From the IMG/VR virus record IMGVR_UViG_3300002231_000649, positions 15,247 to 42,211 of that record: a stretch of 26,965 nucleotides of DNA; one strand, given 5' to 3'. Below the pieces are notes generated by a model. The model ran no database searches. It saw only the letters and a program-made list of their open reading frames with translations, and was not told the origin of the DNA. Source of the DNA: a virus. Shown here one piece after another: positions 1 through 7,719 of this stretch (positions are counted from its first letter, which is position 1; each line of letters begins with the position of its first letter). The translations under genes were made by a program, and so were the position numbers.

Positions 1-2
1 CA

Positions 3-956
3 ATGCAAGCAATGTTAGGTGTGGGCTTTTGTGCTGTGTCAAGAGTTATATCGTCCTCTCAAGTTTTACTCAAACTCCAACAATATAAAAACGAAAAGTT
101 ATCAGACTTGCCACCTGCAGGGTTGCTCTTGCTTAATAATATCCTGCCGCGCCAGTGGGATGACGCAAGGCAGGATAACAAGCAGGGCAGGCGCAGATTA
201 GGCCAAGAGCTATGGGCCAGTGTAATGACGCTCTTCGGCCTTGACCCGGCACAACCAACAACAGCAGAGTTTTTATCTTTTGCTGATTTACCAGAGCACT
301 TTGACGAATTAACAAGCGTTAATATTTATGTTAATATTCTTGCTTTGGCTTTTGGTGTTGATGTCAGAGAGTTTTGGCCTTTGTCGGGCGGTTCACTTGG
401 TACTGCTACTGAATCTCAGGTAATGCACCAAAAGGCTAAAGGTAAAGGGCCGGGTGAAATTTATAGCAGTCTTGAGCGGGTAATCAATTGGAAGATATTA
501 CCACCAACGGCTACATTCTCGTTTGATTACAAAGATGACGAAGAGGATCAGCTAAGAGCTAATATTGAGGATACCAAAACAAAAACTATTATGAGCATGT
601 GGAATGTTCGCACTCCTACTGGAGGTTCAAGAAGCAACGAGCCACCTGTAAGCCGTTTGGAAATCCGGCAAATGTTAGCTGATAATGTTAGCTATTTCTC
701 AGAAGAGTTTTTAACTATTGATGTGACTGAGGAGATAGAAGTAACAGACACGGACAGGAAGAAGGCGATTGGTAAGCCGGTAACAATCAATCACAAAGGT
801 ATTATCAAAAGGCCAAGAAAGAAAAAGTTATCCGGCAATCCAGATACCGTTTGGGAATTGGTGCAAGAAAATTATAAACAAGGAGATATTGATTTTGATA
901 CTATGATGGAATTTAGAGAAGGTCAGTTAACAGATGAGTATCAATCAATATCGTAA
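3..956 (+). CDS. Phage portal protein, 3' part (5' end outside window)
   Basis: The portal forms the dodecameric ring at the capsid vertex through which DNA is packaged and to which the neck binds. The reading frame is open to the window edge, so the ATG at 3 is probably internal and about the last 317 residues are seen. The middle has the portal-like stretch with NIYVNILALAFGVDVREFWP near residues 105-125, followed by a Gly/Ser/Thr loop and AKGKGPGEIY. The C-terminal tail is charged (IKRPRKKKLSG). Its position directly before a MuF-like gene, which overlaps its end by 23 bases, fits portal order in HK97/Mu-type head modules. The subfamily cannot be fixed without the N-terminus. The family call rests on the pattern of this segment and on gene order. 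Confidence 0.75.
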   Translation: MQAMLGVGFCAVSRVISSSQVLLKLQQYKNEKLSDLPPAGLLLLNNILPRQWDDARQDNKQGRRRLGQELWASVMTLFGLDPAQPTTAEFLSFADLPEHFDELTSVNIYVNILALAFGVDVREFWPLSGGSLGTATESQVMHQKAKGKGPGEIYSSLERVINWKILPPTATFSFDYKDDEEDQLRANIEDTKTKTIMSMWNVRTPTGGSRSNEPPVSRLEIRQMLADNVSYFSEEFLTIDVTEEIEVTDTDRKKAIGKPVTINHKGIIKRPRKKKLSGNPDTVWELVQENYKQGDIDFDTMMEFREGQLTDEYQSIS

Positions 957-1521
957 AGGGTTACGTTCTGCTACTCGCGGATTGTGGAATGGTTCATTAG
1001 ACCGGCGACAATTCAGAAGTGCAATGAATGGAGTTATTGACCGGCGATTATTTCAAGCATGGCTTGAAGGTGCGGCAGAGTGTGGCATTGATGCCGCAGA
1101 TTTAACAGTAGATGAACAAGCGGATTTAGCCAAAGCGATCAGAGAAGAGCAATCTAATGTCCCGGCTTTTGCTGACAGAATACAAGAAAATAGCAAGGTC
1201 AACAAAGGTAAACTAATACCGTTGCTCGACAGAATAAATAACCTTTGGGTTAATCGCTATAGAGATTTACGCAACCAAGCAAAGACAATAGCTTGCAAAG
1301 ACAAAAAGTTCATTTGGAAACTTGGCGCAACAGAAGTTCATTGTTCAACGTGCCCAAAACTAGATGGCAAAGTCAAACGCGGCAGCGTATGGACCAAAGC
1401 CGGTATACGTCCGCAAAATCCACCTAACAGCGCAATAGAATGTGGTGGCTGGAATTGTTTGTGTGAGTTGTTACCAACAAATAAGCCTGTATCAAAAGGC
1501 CCGTTGCCAAGATTTAGATAG
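934..1521 (+). CDS. MuF-like minor head (head morphogenesis) protein
   Basis: This 195-residue protein is likely a minor capsid component that sits inside the head near the portal, like Mu gpF and SPP1 gp7. The C-terminal half holds the family's metal-binding-like cluster: HCSTCPKLDGKV near residues 133-144, then GSVWTKAGIRPQNPPN, then CGGWNCLCEL near 172-181. The spacing of Cys pairs followed by the P-rich turn and a C-x-C end is the characteristic MuF C-terminal pattern. The N-terminal half is helical and Arg/Asp-rich, with a repeated LDRRQF/IDRRLF element. The protein is shorter than SPP1 gp7. The ATG at 934 lies inside the portal gene, and translation is probably coupled to it. Confidence 0.75.
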   Translation: MSINQYRKGLRSATRGLWNGSLDRRQFRSAMNGVIDRRLFQAWLEGAAECGIDAADLTVDEQADLAKAIREEQSNVPAFADRIQENSKVNKGKLIPLLDRINNLWVNRYRDLRNQAKTIACKDKKFIWKLGATEVHCSTCPKLDGKVKRGSVWTKAGIRPQNPPNSAIECGGWNCLCELLPTNKPVSKGPLPRFR

Positions 1522-1529
1522 GAGATATT

Positions 1530-1760
1530 ATGGCACAACCAGAAGCAAGAAAACATTTTCAACTGGTGCTTGATGCGCCATATATGACAGTAAATGATCA
1601 CACTCGATTAGATGTTGATCCGTCTGGTGATTTTATAGCTAAACCAGTATGGGCTGCTGGGCAATTAGAAGCTACACATTTACAGATGCAAGCATTGACG
1701 CAGAATATCAGGTATACGATTGATGGTACACAAGCAACTGCTACTATATTTCAAAGTTGA
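1530..1760 (+). CDS. Small head-region protein, N-terminal part (frame breaks at the end)
   Basis: This is a 76-residue product of unknown function with a good Shine-Dalgarno (AGGAG) a few bases before the ATG. It contains IRYTIDGTQATATIF near the end, a short beta-rich motif I associate with small structural proteins encoded beside phage head genes. The frame stops at TGA 1758-1760, but the +1 frame immediately continues as VDGPAIVKVEATGN and so on to a TAG at 1849-1851, directly before the next gene's Shine-Dalgarno. The natural product is therefore probably about 107 residues. An extra base near 1752-1758 or +1 frameshifting would explain the break. A head decoration or stabilising role is a guess from position only. 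Confidence 0.6.
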   Translation: MAQPEARKHFQLVLDAPYMTVNDHTRLDVDPSGDFIAKPVWAAGQLEATHLQMQALTQNIRYTIDGTQATATIFQS

Positions 1761-1851
1761 TGGGCCGGCAATTGTAAAAGTAGAAGCTACTGGAAATTCC
1801 AATGATATTGAAGCATCAGCCGGGTTTGATGGGATATTAGTCACAAATTAG
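1756..1851 (+). pseudogene. C-terminal continuation of the small head-region protein, in the +1 frame
   Basis: There is no start codon of its own. Read from GTT 1756 this frame gives 31 residues rich in Val, Ala and Ile (VDGPAIVKVEATGN at the start, AGFDGILVTN at the end) and stops at TAG 1849-1851, 10 bases before the next ATG. The composition matches a beta-strand continuation of the preceding IRYTIDGT motif, and it fills the otherwise empty gap between 1760 and 1862. It is listed separately because it is read only if one base is skipped or if the sequence has one base too many. Confidence 0.55.
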
Positions 1852-1861
1852 AGAGGCAATT

Positions 1862-3850
1862 ATGAATTATCTAAATTTACCTTATCCGCATGGTTTTTTA
1901 ATCTGGCGCGGCAAACAAACAGCAATCGCTAACAATGAATTATTAGAAGGTAATAAATATCTTATTGTCACCGATGACGATGCGTTTGGTGAAGCAACAC
2001 TCGGAAAGCCGTCAGCTATGACAATCGAGAAATTTGAACAAGAGGAAAGCCATTGTATCAAATCCTTTGAGCGTCGATTGTTGTGGCCTGATGCTAAGTC
2101 ATTATATATTTATCCCATTAAATCATTCAAAGGATTTGAAGAGCCGGTATTGTTCCGGGACGGTGAAATTGCTAATTATCAACCATCACCGGAAGAACAA
2201 AAGATGATTGATGTCGCCAGTGAATTGCCAAAGACTATTGTGATTGATAATGAAGCGGTATGTATTGGCAATAATGGATTTAACATCTCTGAAGCCGTTA
2301 AAAAAAATAGTAGCCTTAAACAGATATTAGAAGCATTTTATCAGAAAGAAATATTAGAATGCAATGGTGATAAATCATTGCCTATCTATCAATTGGCATT
2401 AGTAAGAAGTCCCAAGCTAATTGTCAAAAAAAAAGAAGTAGATGATGGAGGGAATATGCCCTGGGAAATCAGAGAAGAATTTGAGGATTGCACCGGCTTT
2501 GCAGTTGTTAAAATAGATGACGATTCAATTGCTGGTTGTCATGAAACAATGGAAGAGGCAGAAGCTCAATTGACAGCACTGGTATTGTCAGAAGCCGATG
2601 AAGAGGAAAGTGCAAATGATGATGAAATGTCAGAAGAGGATGAGGGCAAACAAGAGGAAGGATTAGAGATAGCAGAGGGGTTTGCTATCATCAATGTTGA
2701 ATCCGGTGAAGTTGTCTCTTGTCATCCTACCCAAGAGCAAGCAGAAGAACAATTAGAACAATTACTTACTGAGGCAGAAGAAGACGAATCGACTATAGAA
2801 GAAAAGGCCGGAAAGCGTCTTAATTCTAAAATGCTCAAACGCCTTAAAGAAGCTTGGCAAACTCTTAAAGACTTAATGGCCTGGGGCGAATACAAAGAAG
2901 AGAAACAATTATTTGATACTGATTATGGTATGGGCATTAAAAATGTCAACGGCGAACTATGGCATTTTACCTGGAGTACAAACGCCTTTGAAGATAGACA
3001 AGAGGAGCTATTTACCACAAAAGCATTAGAGAACTATGTGCTAGAAAGCAGCCAGAAGAACGACAGAGGATTCTTTAATTTCTGGCATATACCCGGCACT
3101 GACTTTGCAGAAAAGCAATTTCAAGAAGTAGTCGGTAGATTTTTGGTAGAAGCCGGCCCATACCTGGATACAGCAGCAGGGCGCAGAGCTAAAGAATTTT
3201 TTATGAAACATAAGGATAGTCATCCTGAAATTGCACCAGAAGGGTGGGGATGCAGTCCTGAATTTAAGTTCTTGCCAGAAGAGCGAGGCATCGGCGAGTT
3301 TAATTGGATTTGGATAACACGCACTAGCACATTGCCCAAATCAGCAGCCGCTAATATTTGGACAGAAACAAGTCAGGAGGTAAAAATGAGTACACTGACA
3401 GGTGAAAGAAAAGAAGCTGCTATCGCTTTATTTGGTAAGGATTTTGTATCTAATCTTGAGCAAGAGGGCGAAAAGCGCACTGAGCAATTAGAGGATGCCG
3501 GGATTGCTCACAAGGAAGAGAATCAAGAGAAGAAAGTAGAAGACTTTACTCTTGATGATATTGTTAATGCAATGGCTGAAAAAATGGAAGTTGACTTGAA
3601 GCCGATTGCAGAAGTATTGGTAACTATGTCAGAAGAACAAAAAGCTCTTAAAGTTGAATTAGATCAACTTAAGAAGCAAGAAGAAATTAAAAGCGAAACT
3701 GAAACACCACGTTGGTTGTTCCAGGTTCAACGGGCTAGTGAAGCTGATAAGACCAAAGTTGCAGATGATGACAAACTAACAGAACAAAAGCCAAAAGAAA
3801 CGAATAAGCAAGAAGTGTCAGTAGCCGGGCATTTCTTCACGGGAGGTTAG
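1862..3850 (+). CDS. Composite capsid maturation protease and scaffold protein
   Basis: This 662-residue protein reads as several modules. Residues 1-195 are a domain with YPHGFLIWRGKQTAIA, LGKPSAMT, LWPDAKSLYIYPIKSF, recalling modules attached to phage head proteases. Residues 199-245 and about 268-310 are two copies of a short domain (GFAVVKIDDDSIAGCHET; GFAIINVESGEVVSCHPT) typical of the N-terminus of prohead proteases. Residues about 365-500 may be the protease, with H409 in WHIPGT and S465 in GWGCSPEFKF as candidate catalytic residues; this assignment is inference. Residues 509-662 are Glu/Lys-rich and helical, like a scaffold. Internal starts with Shine-Dalgarno sequences lie at 2456 and 3386. 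Its place just before the major capsid gene supports the head maturation role. No exact homolog is claimed. Confidence 0.6.
   Translation: MNYLNLPYPHGFLIWRGKQTAIANNELLEGNKYLIVTDDDAFGEATLGKPSAMTIEKFEQEESHCIKSFERRLLWPDAKSLYIYPIKSFKGFEEPVLFRDGEIANYQPSPEEQKMIDVASELPKTIVIDNEAVCIGNNGFNISEAVKKNSSLKQILEAFYQKEILECNGDKSLPIYQLALVRSPKLIVKKKEVDDGGNMPWEIREEFEDCTGFAVVKIDDDSIAGCHETMEEAEAQLTALVLSEADEEESANDDEMSEEDEGKQEEGLEIAEGFAIINVESGEVVSCHPTQEQAEEQLEQLLTEAEEDESTIEEKAGKRLNSKMLKRLKEAWQTLKDLMAWGEYKEEKQLFDTDYGMGIKNVNGELWHFTWSTNAFEDRQEELFTTKALENYVLESSQKNDRGFFNFWHIPGTDFAEKQFQEVVGRFLVEAGPYLDTAAGRRAKEFFMKHKDSHPEIAPEGWGCSPEFKFLPEERGIGEFNWIWITRTSTLPKSAAANIWTETSQEVKMSTLTGERKEAAIALFGKDFVSNLEQEGEKRTEQLEDAGIAHKEENQEKKVEDFTLDDIVNAMAEKMEVDLKPIAEVLVTMSEEQKALKVELDQLKKQEEIKSETETPRWLFQVQRASEADKTKVADDDKLTEQKPKETNKQEVSVAGHFFTGG
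2447..2458 (+). promoter_or_regulatory. Internal Shine-Dalgarno and ATG inside the maturation gene
   Basis: GGAGGG at 2447-2452 is followed by ATG at 2456-2458, in frame at residue 199 (MPWEIREEFEDC). In many phages this kind of domain (MPW/MPY followed by an acidic stretch and Cys) is the very N-terminus of the prohead protease, so this may be a second translation start or the scar of a gene fusion. The spacing is slightly short. Confidence 0.4.
3375..3388 (+). promoter_or_regulatory. Internal Shine-Dalgarno and ATG for the nested scaffold
   Basis: AGGAGGT at 3375-3381 with ATG at 3386 is among the strongest ribosome binding sites in the window, although it lies in the middle of a coding frame. 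The four-base gap is on the short side of usual. It decides the start of the nested scaffold product. Confidence 0.55.
3386..3850 (+). CDS. Putative nested scaffold protein from an internal start
   Basis: The ATG at 3386-3388 is in frame with the long gene and is preceded by a near-perfect Shine-Dalgarno, AGGAGGT at 3375-3381, four bases upstream. Starting there gives 154 residues: MSTLTGERKEAAIALFGKDF, then a Glu/Lys/Gln-rich helical segment (EQKALKVELDQLKKQ) that is probably a coiled coil, and a Gly-rich end. This composition and length fit capsid scaffolding proteins. In phage lambda the scaffold Nu3 is made from an internal start in the protease gene C, so the arrangement has precedent. 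Expression of the short form has not been shown here. Confidence 0.55.
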   Translation: MSTLTGERKEAAIALFGKDFVSNLEQEGEKRTEQLEDAGIAHKEENQEKKVEDFTLDDIVNAMAEKMEVDLKPIAEVLVTMSEEQKALKVELDQLKKQEEIKSETETPRWLFQVQRASEADKTKVADDDKLTEQKPKETNKQEVSVAGHFFTGG

Positions 3851-3851
3851 A

Positions 3852-5297
3852 ATGTCTGAAATTCTGCAAATGTTGGCAAAAGAAATTAGCGACATTCAGG
3901 AGCGGCAAAAGGCTATGCCGTTTGGATTAGCTAATGGCTTTGGTAATAATGGTAACATGGGTTATAAAGCTGATGGTGTAGTGAGTGAAACTGCCTACAT
4001 CTATGAAACCGGCGGCTTGTTTGGTCGCTGCGATGGACCAGCGACACTTATCAATGCTCTTGTTGCGCCTATTGGATTTGAAAAGGTGTTACAGTGGGTG
4101 GGGACCAATACGGAGCGTGAGTTTGTCGAAGCCTGGACCTCGATAGGCACAAGTGGAAACGAGCAGTCTACTGTTTGTGGCGACTGTATTAGTCCTACTT
4201 TGTCAGTCTGTAGCCAGCACTATTGTTTTGGCCGGTTCTGTCGTCAAACTCAGGAAATGCAGTTTGATCGGTTAGGCGTAATGGCTAATGAAAATGTGCC
4301 GGTTAAAGTTCTGTTTGGTAATATAACCGATGCTGCTGGTAATGTGCTACTTCGTCAAGGTGATGTAATTCGAGATGGTTTCATTCTGCAATCACGAGCG
4401 GCGGCACATCTTATCCGACTACGTAATAGCCAGATGATCTGGAATGGTAATCCGATCAACAATAATGGCCGGGTATACATGGAATTTAACGGCTTTGATC
4501 AGATTATCAATACTGGTAAAGTTGATGATAAAACTCAGATTGCTTGCGATGGCCTTGATAGCTTCTTGCTTAATTACGCTAACAATAATCCTCAGTCAGA
4601 CGATGCATTAGCTATTACCAACTATTTCCGGCGAATTGTTAACCAGCTTGCAACACGTGCTGATAGGGCCGGACTCGATTGGGATAGTAGTACAATGTAC
4701 ATTGTAATGACACCTAACACTTGGGATTGTGTAGCACGTGCTTATGCTTGTCAAGGCATTGATTTATGCACTACTAACAGCGCAACGATGAATGCTGATA
4801 ATACGCAAGCTCAAGCACGATACGAAGAGTACTTAAATCGTATGGCTTTACCAGTTAATGGCCGGTGGTATCCTGTGGTTTTAGATAATAATATCACTCA
4901 AACGACTGGACAAACCAATGGTATCTGTAGTGATATTTACTTTATCACCACAGATATTAACGGGGAGACTGTAACATTTGGACAGTATCAAGACTTCAAC
5001 AAAACCTACGGTGCAATTCGCAATGAGCTTGTATCAATGTTTGGCTCAGATGATATTGCGATTACGGACAATGGGCGTTTTGCTCTAGTTCGTGATAATA
5101 GCCGGGGCTGCTTTGATGTTCAGATTTACATCAAGCCTCGTTTAGTGGCAATGATGCCATTCCTGTTAGGACGATTGCAGAATGTTTGCTGCAACGTTCT
5201 GGGCGAACCATTCCCTGACCCGTCAGGCAGTGGACGAACCTACGAGAAGGGCGGCGGGCGCACGACTTCACCCATACCTACTCTTTACGGTTGTTAA
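3852..5297 (+). CDS. Major capsid protein, cysteine-rich
   Basis: The 481-residue product fits the size and position of an HK97-fold capsid protein after the protease/scaffold gene. The start is supported by GGGAGGT just before the ATG. The N-terminal 35 residues are helical and polar (EILQMLAKEISDIQERQKAM) and could be a short scaffold-like delta segment. Capsid-like features are the central strand/helix mix, MTPNTWDCVARAYA near residue 287, and a C-terminal segment VQIYIKPRLVAMMPFLLGRL near 425-445. I count 15 cysteines (for example CGDC, CSQHYCFGRFC, ACQGIDLC, VCCN), an unusually high number for a cytoplasmically assembled shell. Disulfide or metal stabilisation is possible. The identification relies on size, order and general fold features. 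Confidence 0.8.
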   Translation: MSEILQMLAKEISDIQERQKAMPFGLANGFGNNGNMGYKADGVVSETAYIYETGGLFGRCDGPATLINALVAPIGFEKVLQWVGTNTEREFVEAWTSIGTSGNEQSTVCGDCISPTLSVCSQHYCFGRFCRQTQEMQFDRLGVMANENVPVKVLFGNITDAAGNVLLRQGDVIRDGFILQSRAAAHLIRLRNSQMIWNGNPINNNGRVYMEFNGFDQIINTGKVDDKTQIACDGLDSFLLNYANNNPQSDDALAITNYFRRIVNQLATRADRAGLDWDSSTMYIVMTPNTWDCVARAYACQGIDLCTTNSATMNADNTQAQARYEEYLNRMALPVNGRWYPVVLDNNITQTTGQTNGICSDIYFITTDINGETVTFGQYQDFNKTYGAIRNELVSMFGSDDIAITDNGRFALVRDNSRGCFDVQIYIKPRLVAMMPFLLGRLQNVCCNVLGEPFPDPSGSGRTYEKGGGRTTSPIPTLYGC

Positions 5298-5313
5298 CTT
5301 TAAGTTTTATTTT

Positions 5314-5334
5314 AGGGGGTACGATGTACCCCCT
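5314..5334 (+). terminator. Strong hairpin after the capsid gene (terminator or attenuator)
   Basis: A perfect 9-bp stem, AGGGGGTAC at 5314-5322 pairing with GTACCCCCT at 5326-5334, closes a 3-base loop 17 bases after the capsid stop codon. The downstream bases are A+T-rich but there is no immediate U-tract, so it may act as a weak terminator, an mRNA-end stabiliser or a processing site instead of a classical intrinsic terminator. It sits exactly between the capsid gene and the promoter of the cassette. Confidence 0.6.
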
Positions 5335-5335
5335 A

Positions 5336-5364
5336 TTGCAATCATTTTATTTTTATGGTATGAT
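5336..5364 (+). promoter_or_regulatory. Sigma70-type extended -10 promoter upstream of the glycosylation cassette
   Basis: TTGCAA at 5336-5341 and TATGAT at 5359-5364 are separated by exactly 17 bases, and TGG directly before the -10 box makes an extended -10 (TGGTATGAT). The expected start of transcription is near 5371, about 17 bases before the first glycosyltransferase ATG. It is the clearest promoter I can see in the window. Confidence 0.55.
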
Positions 5365-5387
5365 ATTTACGAAAGGCAGATGACCTA

Positions 5388-6137
5388 ATGAACATTCAAT
5401 CGTACACAATAGTGCATTACGGGAAAGATTATATAGCGTGGGCCTTGCGTTCTATTTTTCCATTTGTAGAACAGGCTCACGTTTTTTATACCCCTCATCC
5501 CTCGCATGGTCATTCCTCAAATATTCGTCCAATCGAAACTGCCTCAGAAATAGCAGAAGAAGCTCAACAGTTTAATTATCAAGATAAACTTGTATGGCAT
5601 AATCAATCTGGTATTAGATATGAAGGTAATCAGAGAGATGACGCTGTAAAAGTCTGTAAAGATTCCGGCGCTGATATTATCATTGTTTTAGATGTAGATG
5701 AAATATGGCATAGCAATGTTTTAGAGGAATCTTTGGACATTGTTATAAATGGCAATGCTCGCAATTGGTTGATTAACTTTACTCACTTGTGGCGATCATT
5801 TAATCATTGCTGTCGTGATCAAGGTTGGCCGGTAAGGTTCATTGATTTGAGACAAGACAACGATAGCGTTGGGTATATTCCAAAAGAGCTTGGGGATATT
5901 TACCATTTTGGTTATGCTGTTACTGATAAGGTGATGGAATACAAATGGAATATACACGGCCATAAAAATGAACTTAGAAGTGGATGGTTGCATAATCAAT
6001 GGCTTTCTATTCTACCAGTAGAGGATTGTCACCCGACTAACGAGCGCGGTTTTTGGAATACTGAACCGTTTGATAAAAATGAGTTACCGCATTTTATGAG
6101 ACAGCATCCGTTTTTTCATTTGGATAGGATTGAATGA
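5388..6137 (+). CDS. Glycosyltransferase, family 2-like (GT-A fold)
   Basis: The protein would transfer a sugar from a nucleotide donor in the cytoplasm. The 249-residue sequence begins with SYTIVHYGKDYIAWALRSIF, followed by VEQAHVFYTPHPSHGHSS, a start I associate with a GT2-like group. The metal-binding DVD is at residues 102-104 (IIIVLDVDEIWH), after a hydrophobic strand as in GT-A enzymes. The C-terminal part is rich in His and Trp (WNIHGHKNE). It is the first gene after the cassette promoter and ends in an ATGA overlap with the next gene, which suggests coupled translation. Donor and acceptor cannot be read from the sequence. Confidence 0.7.
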   Translation: MNIQSYTIVHYGKDYIAWALRSIFPFVEQAHVFYTPHPSHGHSSNIRPIETASEIAEEAQQFNYQDKLVWHNQSGIRYEGNQRDDAVKVCKDSGADIIIVLDVDEIWHSNVLEESLDIVINGNARNWLINFTHLWRSFNHCCRDQGWPVRFIDLRQDNDSVGYIPKELGDIYHFGYAVTDKVMEYKWNIHGHKNELRSGWLHNQWLSILPVEDCHPTNERGFWNTEPFDKNELPHFMRQHPFFHLDRIE

Positions 6138-6955
6138 TAACATTTGTTAAAACCCGGCATTTCTACCAAAGCTATATTGATTTCTATCGACTAGTTGAAT
6201 TGTCTAACTTCCCAACCATTTATGTTGATGAATTGGATGTATCCAAAGATGGCGTATACATTACATCACCAATGAATGGTGAATGGCGACCTCATTTAGA
6301 TAATCAAGATAACAAAGCTCGCAATGCTCATTTGATATTGTGGAATTTAGAACGTCCGTCAGGTAGTGCCGGTTCAGTAGGGCAATACGCTAAAGCCAAT
6401 CGCAAATTGCAATACGAGAGATACATTGATGAAATATGGCACTCTGACAGGCGATTGGCTCAAGAGACAGAGCAGCGTTTTGTGGTCTTAGGCTCAGATG
6501 AAAAACTAGCAGTATCAGGTTCATATGAAAAGAAATACAATTTCTGCCATATGAGTTACCAGATCGGCAGGCGGCAATCTATTTACAAGCACTTTGACAA
6601 CATTGGCCCCAACTGCTGGCCGCCAGAACGTGATGACATCTTACGCAAGAGCCGGTTTGCCTTGAATGTTCACCAAGATAATCACCCATTCCAGGAGCCA
6701 CTACGTTTTGCCTTATTTGCTGCTTATGGACTGCCAATTCTATCTGAGGCAATCTATGATAGCTATCCATTCTCAGATGAATTTATGGTCACAGCAGACT
6801 ATGATGATTTAGTACGTAGAATGAATGAGATATTAGGCGATCCATATTCACATTGGCAACAGATAGGGCAGAGGGCAAAAGAGAGAATGTGCCACGAATT
6901 TAACTTCAAGCGAATGGTGGAGCAAGCTGTAAGTGAGAGTGTAGGATGGAGATAA
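6134..6955 (+). CDS. Glycosyltransferase, GT-B / CgeB-like
   Basis: This 273-residue protein looks like a GT-B enzyme of the CgeB/Glyco_trans_1_2 type. The diagnostic part is C-terminal: RFALNVHQDNHPFQEPLRFA near residues 175-195, then LFAAYGLPILSEAIYDSYPF, the donor-binding segment with an acidic residue (E) followed by a Gly-Leu-Pro turn. A Rossmann-like start with LILWNLERPSGS is near residue 68. It overlaps the previous gene by four bases (ATGA) and the next by ten. The function as a sugar transferase is likely, while the sugar is unknown. It is compact for a two-domain GT-B, so the N-terminal domain is probably reduced. Confidence 0.65.
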   Translation: MITFVKTRHFYQSYIDFYRLVELSNFPTIYVDELDVSKDGVYITSPMNGEWRPHLDNQDNKARNAHLILWNLERPSGSAGSVGQYAKANRKLQYERYIDEIWHSDRRLAQETEQRFVVLGSDEKLAVSGSYEKKYNFCHMSYQIGRRQSIYKHFDNIGPNCWPPERDDILRKSRFALNVHQDNHPFQEPLRFALFAAYGLPILSEAIYDSYPFSDEFMVTADYDDLVRRMNEILGDPYSHWQQIGQRAKERMCHEFNFKRMVEQAVSESVGWR

Positions 6956-7719
6956 ACGGCTTTTCATTCGTCCATAATGCCATCGAATCCGGTTATCCAA
7001 TCATAGAAGCAATTGAATCTGTAATGTTTTGGGTAGATGATTTGTATGTTGTAGATATGCAATCGACAGATACAACCCGGCAAGTCCTATCTAAAATGGG
7101 TGTCAATATCATTGATGGTAAATGGGGTAATATGGCCGGCGAGACATTAGCAGAAGCACACAAACTTCACTGCTTCTGCTCTGGTGATATTATCATCCAC
7201 TTTGAAGCTGACGAAGTCTATCCTGAGAAGTTGTTATCTGAAATTGTTTATCAAATAGATCAAGGCAAATATAATCAAGCTGTCTGGCGATTGCAACTTG
7301 AACAAAACTTTCAACGTTGTAGATGGTATCCTGAAAAAGTGCATAGAGTGTACCCAAAAGGTACTGTAAGAAAAGTTGGACATACAACAGATTTACACAA
7401 GCAAGGTAGTAAGCTGTATGTTGTTCCTCAAGAGTACGGCTATCTTTGGGATATTACAAACTGCTTTAGAGACAATTGGCTTAATCGGGTTTACAAACAA
7501 GCTGAATTGTGGAACGAGCAACCAAAATACAGAAAAGTATCTAAACACAACTCAGGTGTAAAAGAATTACCCGATGGATTGACAGGATCATTCTTGAGCC
7601 AATCTCACTGGACTTGGCAAGATACACCATTTGATTTACCGGCTAACTTGAAGCCATTGGTTGGAGTGACAAAATATTCCGAAAGTGAAGCCTATAGGAG
7701 ATTGATAAATGAAAGTTGA
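6946..7719 (+). CDS. Glycosyltransferase, family 2-like
   Basis: The 257 residues begin as a GT2 enzyme: NGFSFVHNAIESGYPIIEAI, then VDDLYVVDMQSTDTT near residues 30-44, where the DxxSTD pattern matches the nucleotide-binding loop. The acidic motif is FEADEVYP at 86-93. Two later stretches, WRLQLEQNFQRCRWYP and DTPFDLPANLKPLVGVTKY, are closely echoed in the broken gene at 9284-10188 (NFQQLKWFP; SPFDLPHILKGLVGETKY), so the two are paralogs. The start overlaps the previous gene by ten bases. This copy is intact. The sugar and acceptor are unknown. Confidence 0.7.
   Translation: MEINGFSFVHNAIESGYPIIEAIESVMFWVDDLYVVDMQSTDTTRQVLSKMGVNIIDGKWGNMAGETLAEAHKLHCFCSGDIIIHFEADEVYPEKLLSEIVYQIDQGKYNQAVWRLQLEQNFQRCRWYPEKVHRVYPKGTVRKVGHTTDLHKQGSKLYVVPQEYGYLWDITNCFRDNWLNRVYKQAELWNEQPKYRKVSKHNSGVKELPDGLTGSFLSQSHWTWQDTPFDLPANLKPLVGVTKYSESEAYRRLINES

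Noticed and set aside
5182-5388. 68-codon + strand frame over the capsid gene end and the intergenic gap
   Set aside because: It begins inside the capsid gene out of frame, has no ribosome site, and its composition is not protein-like. The hairpin and promoter explain the gap better.
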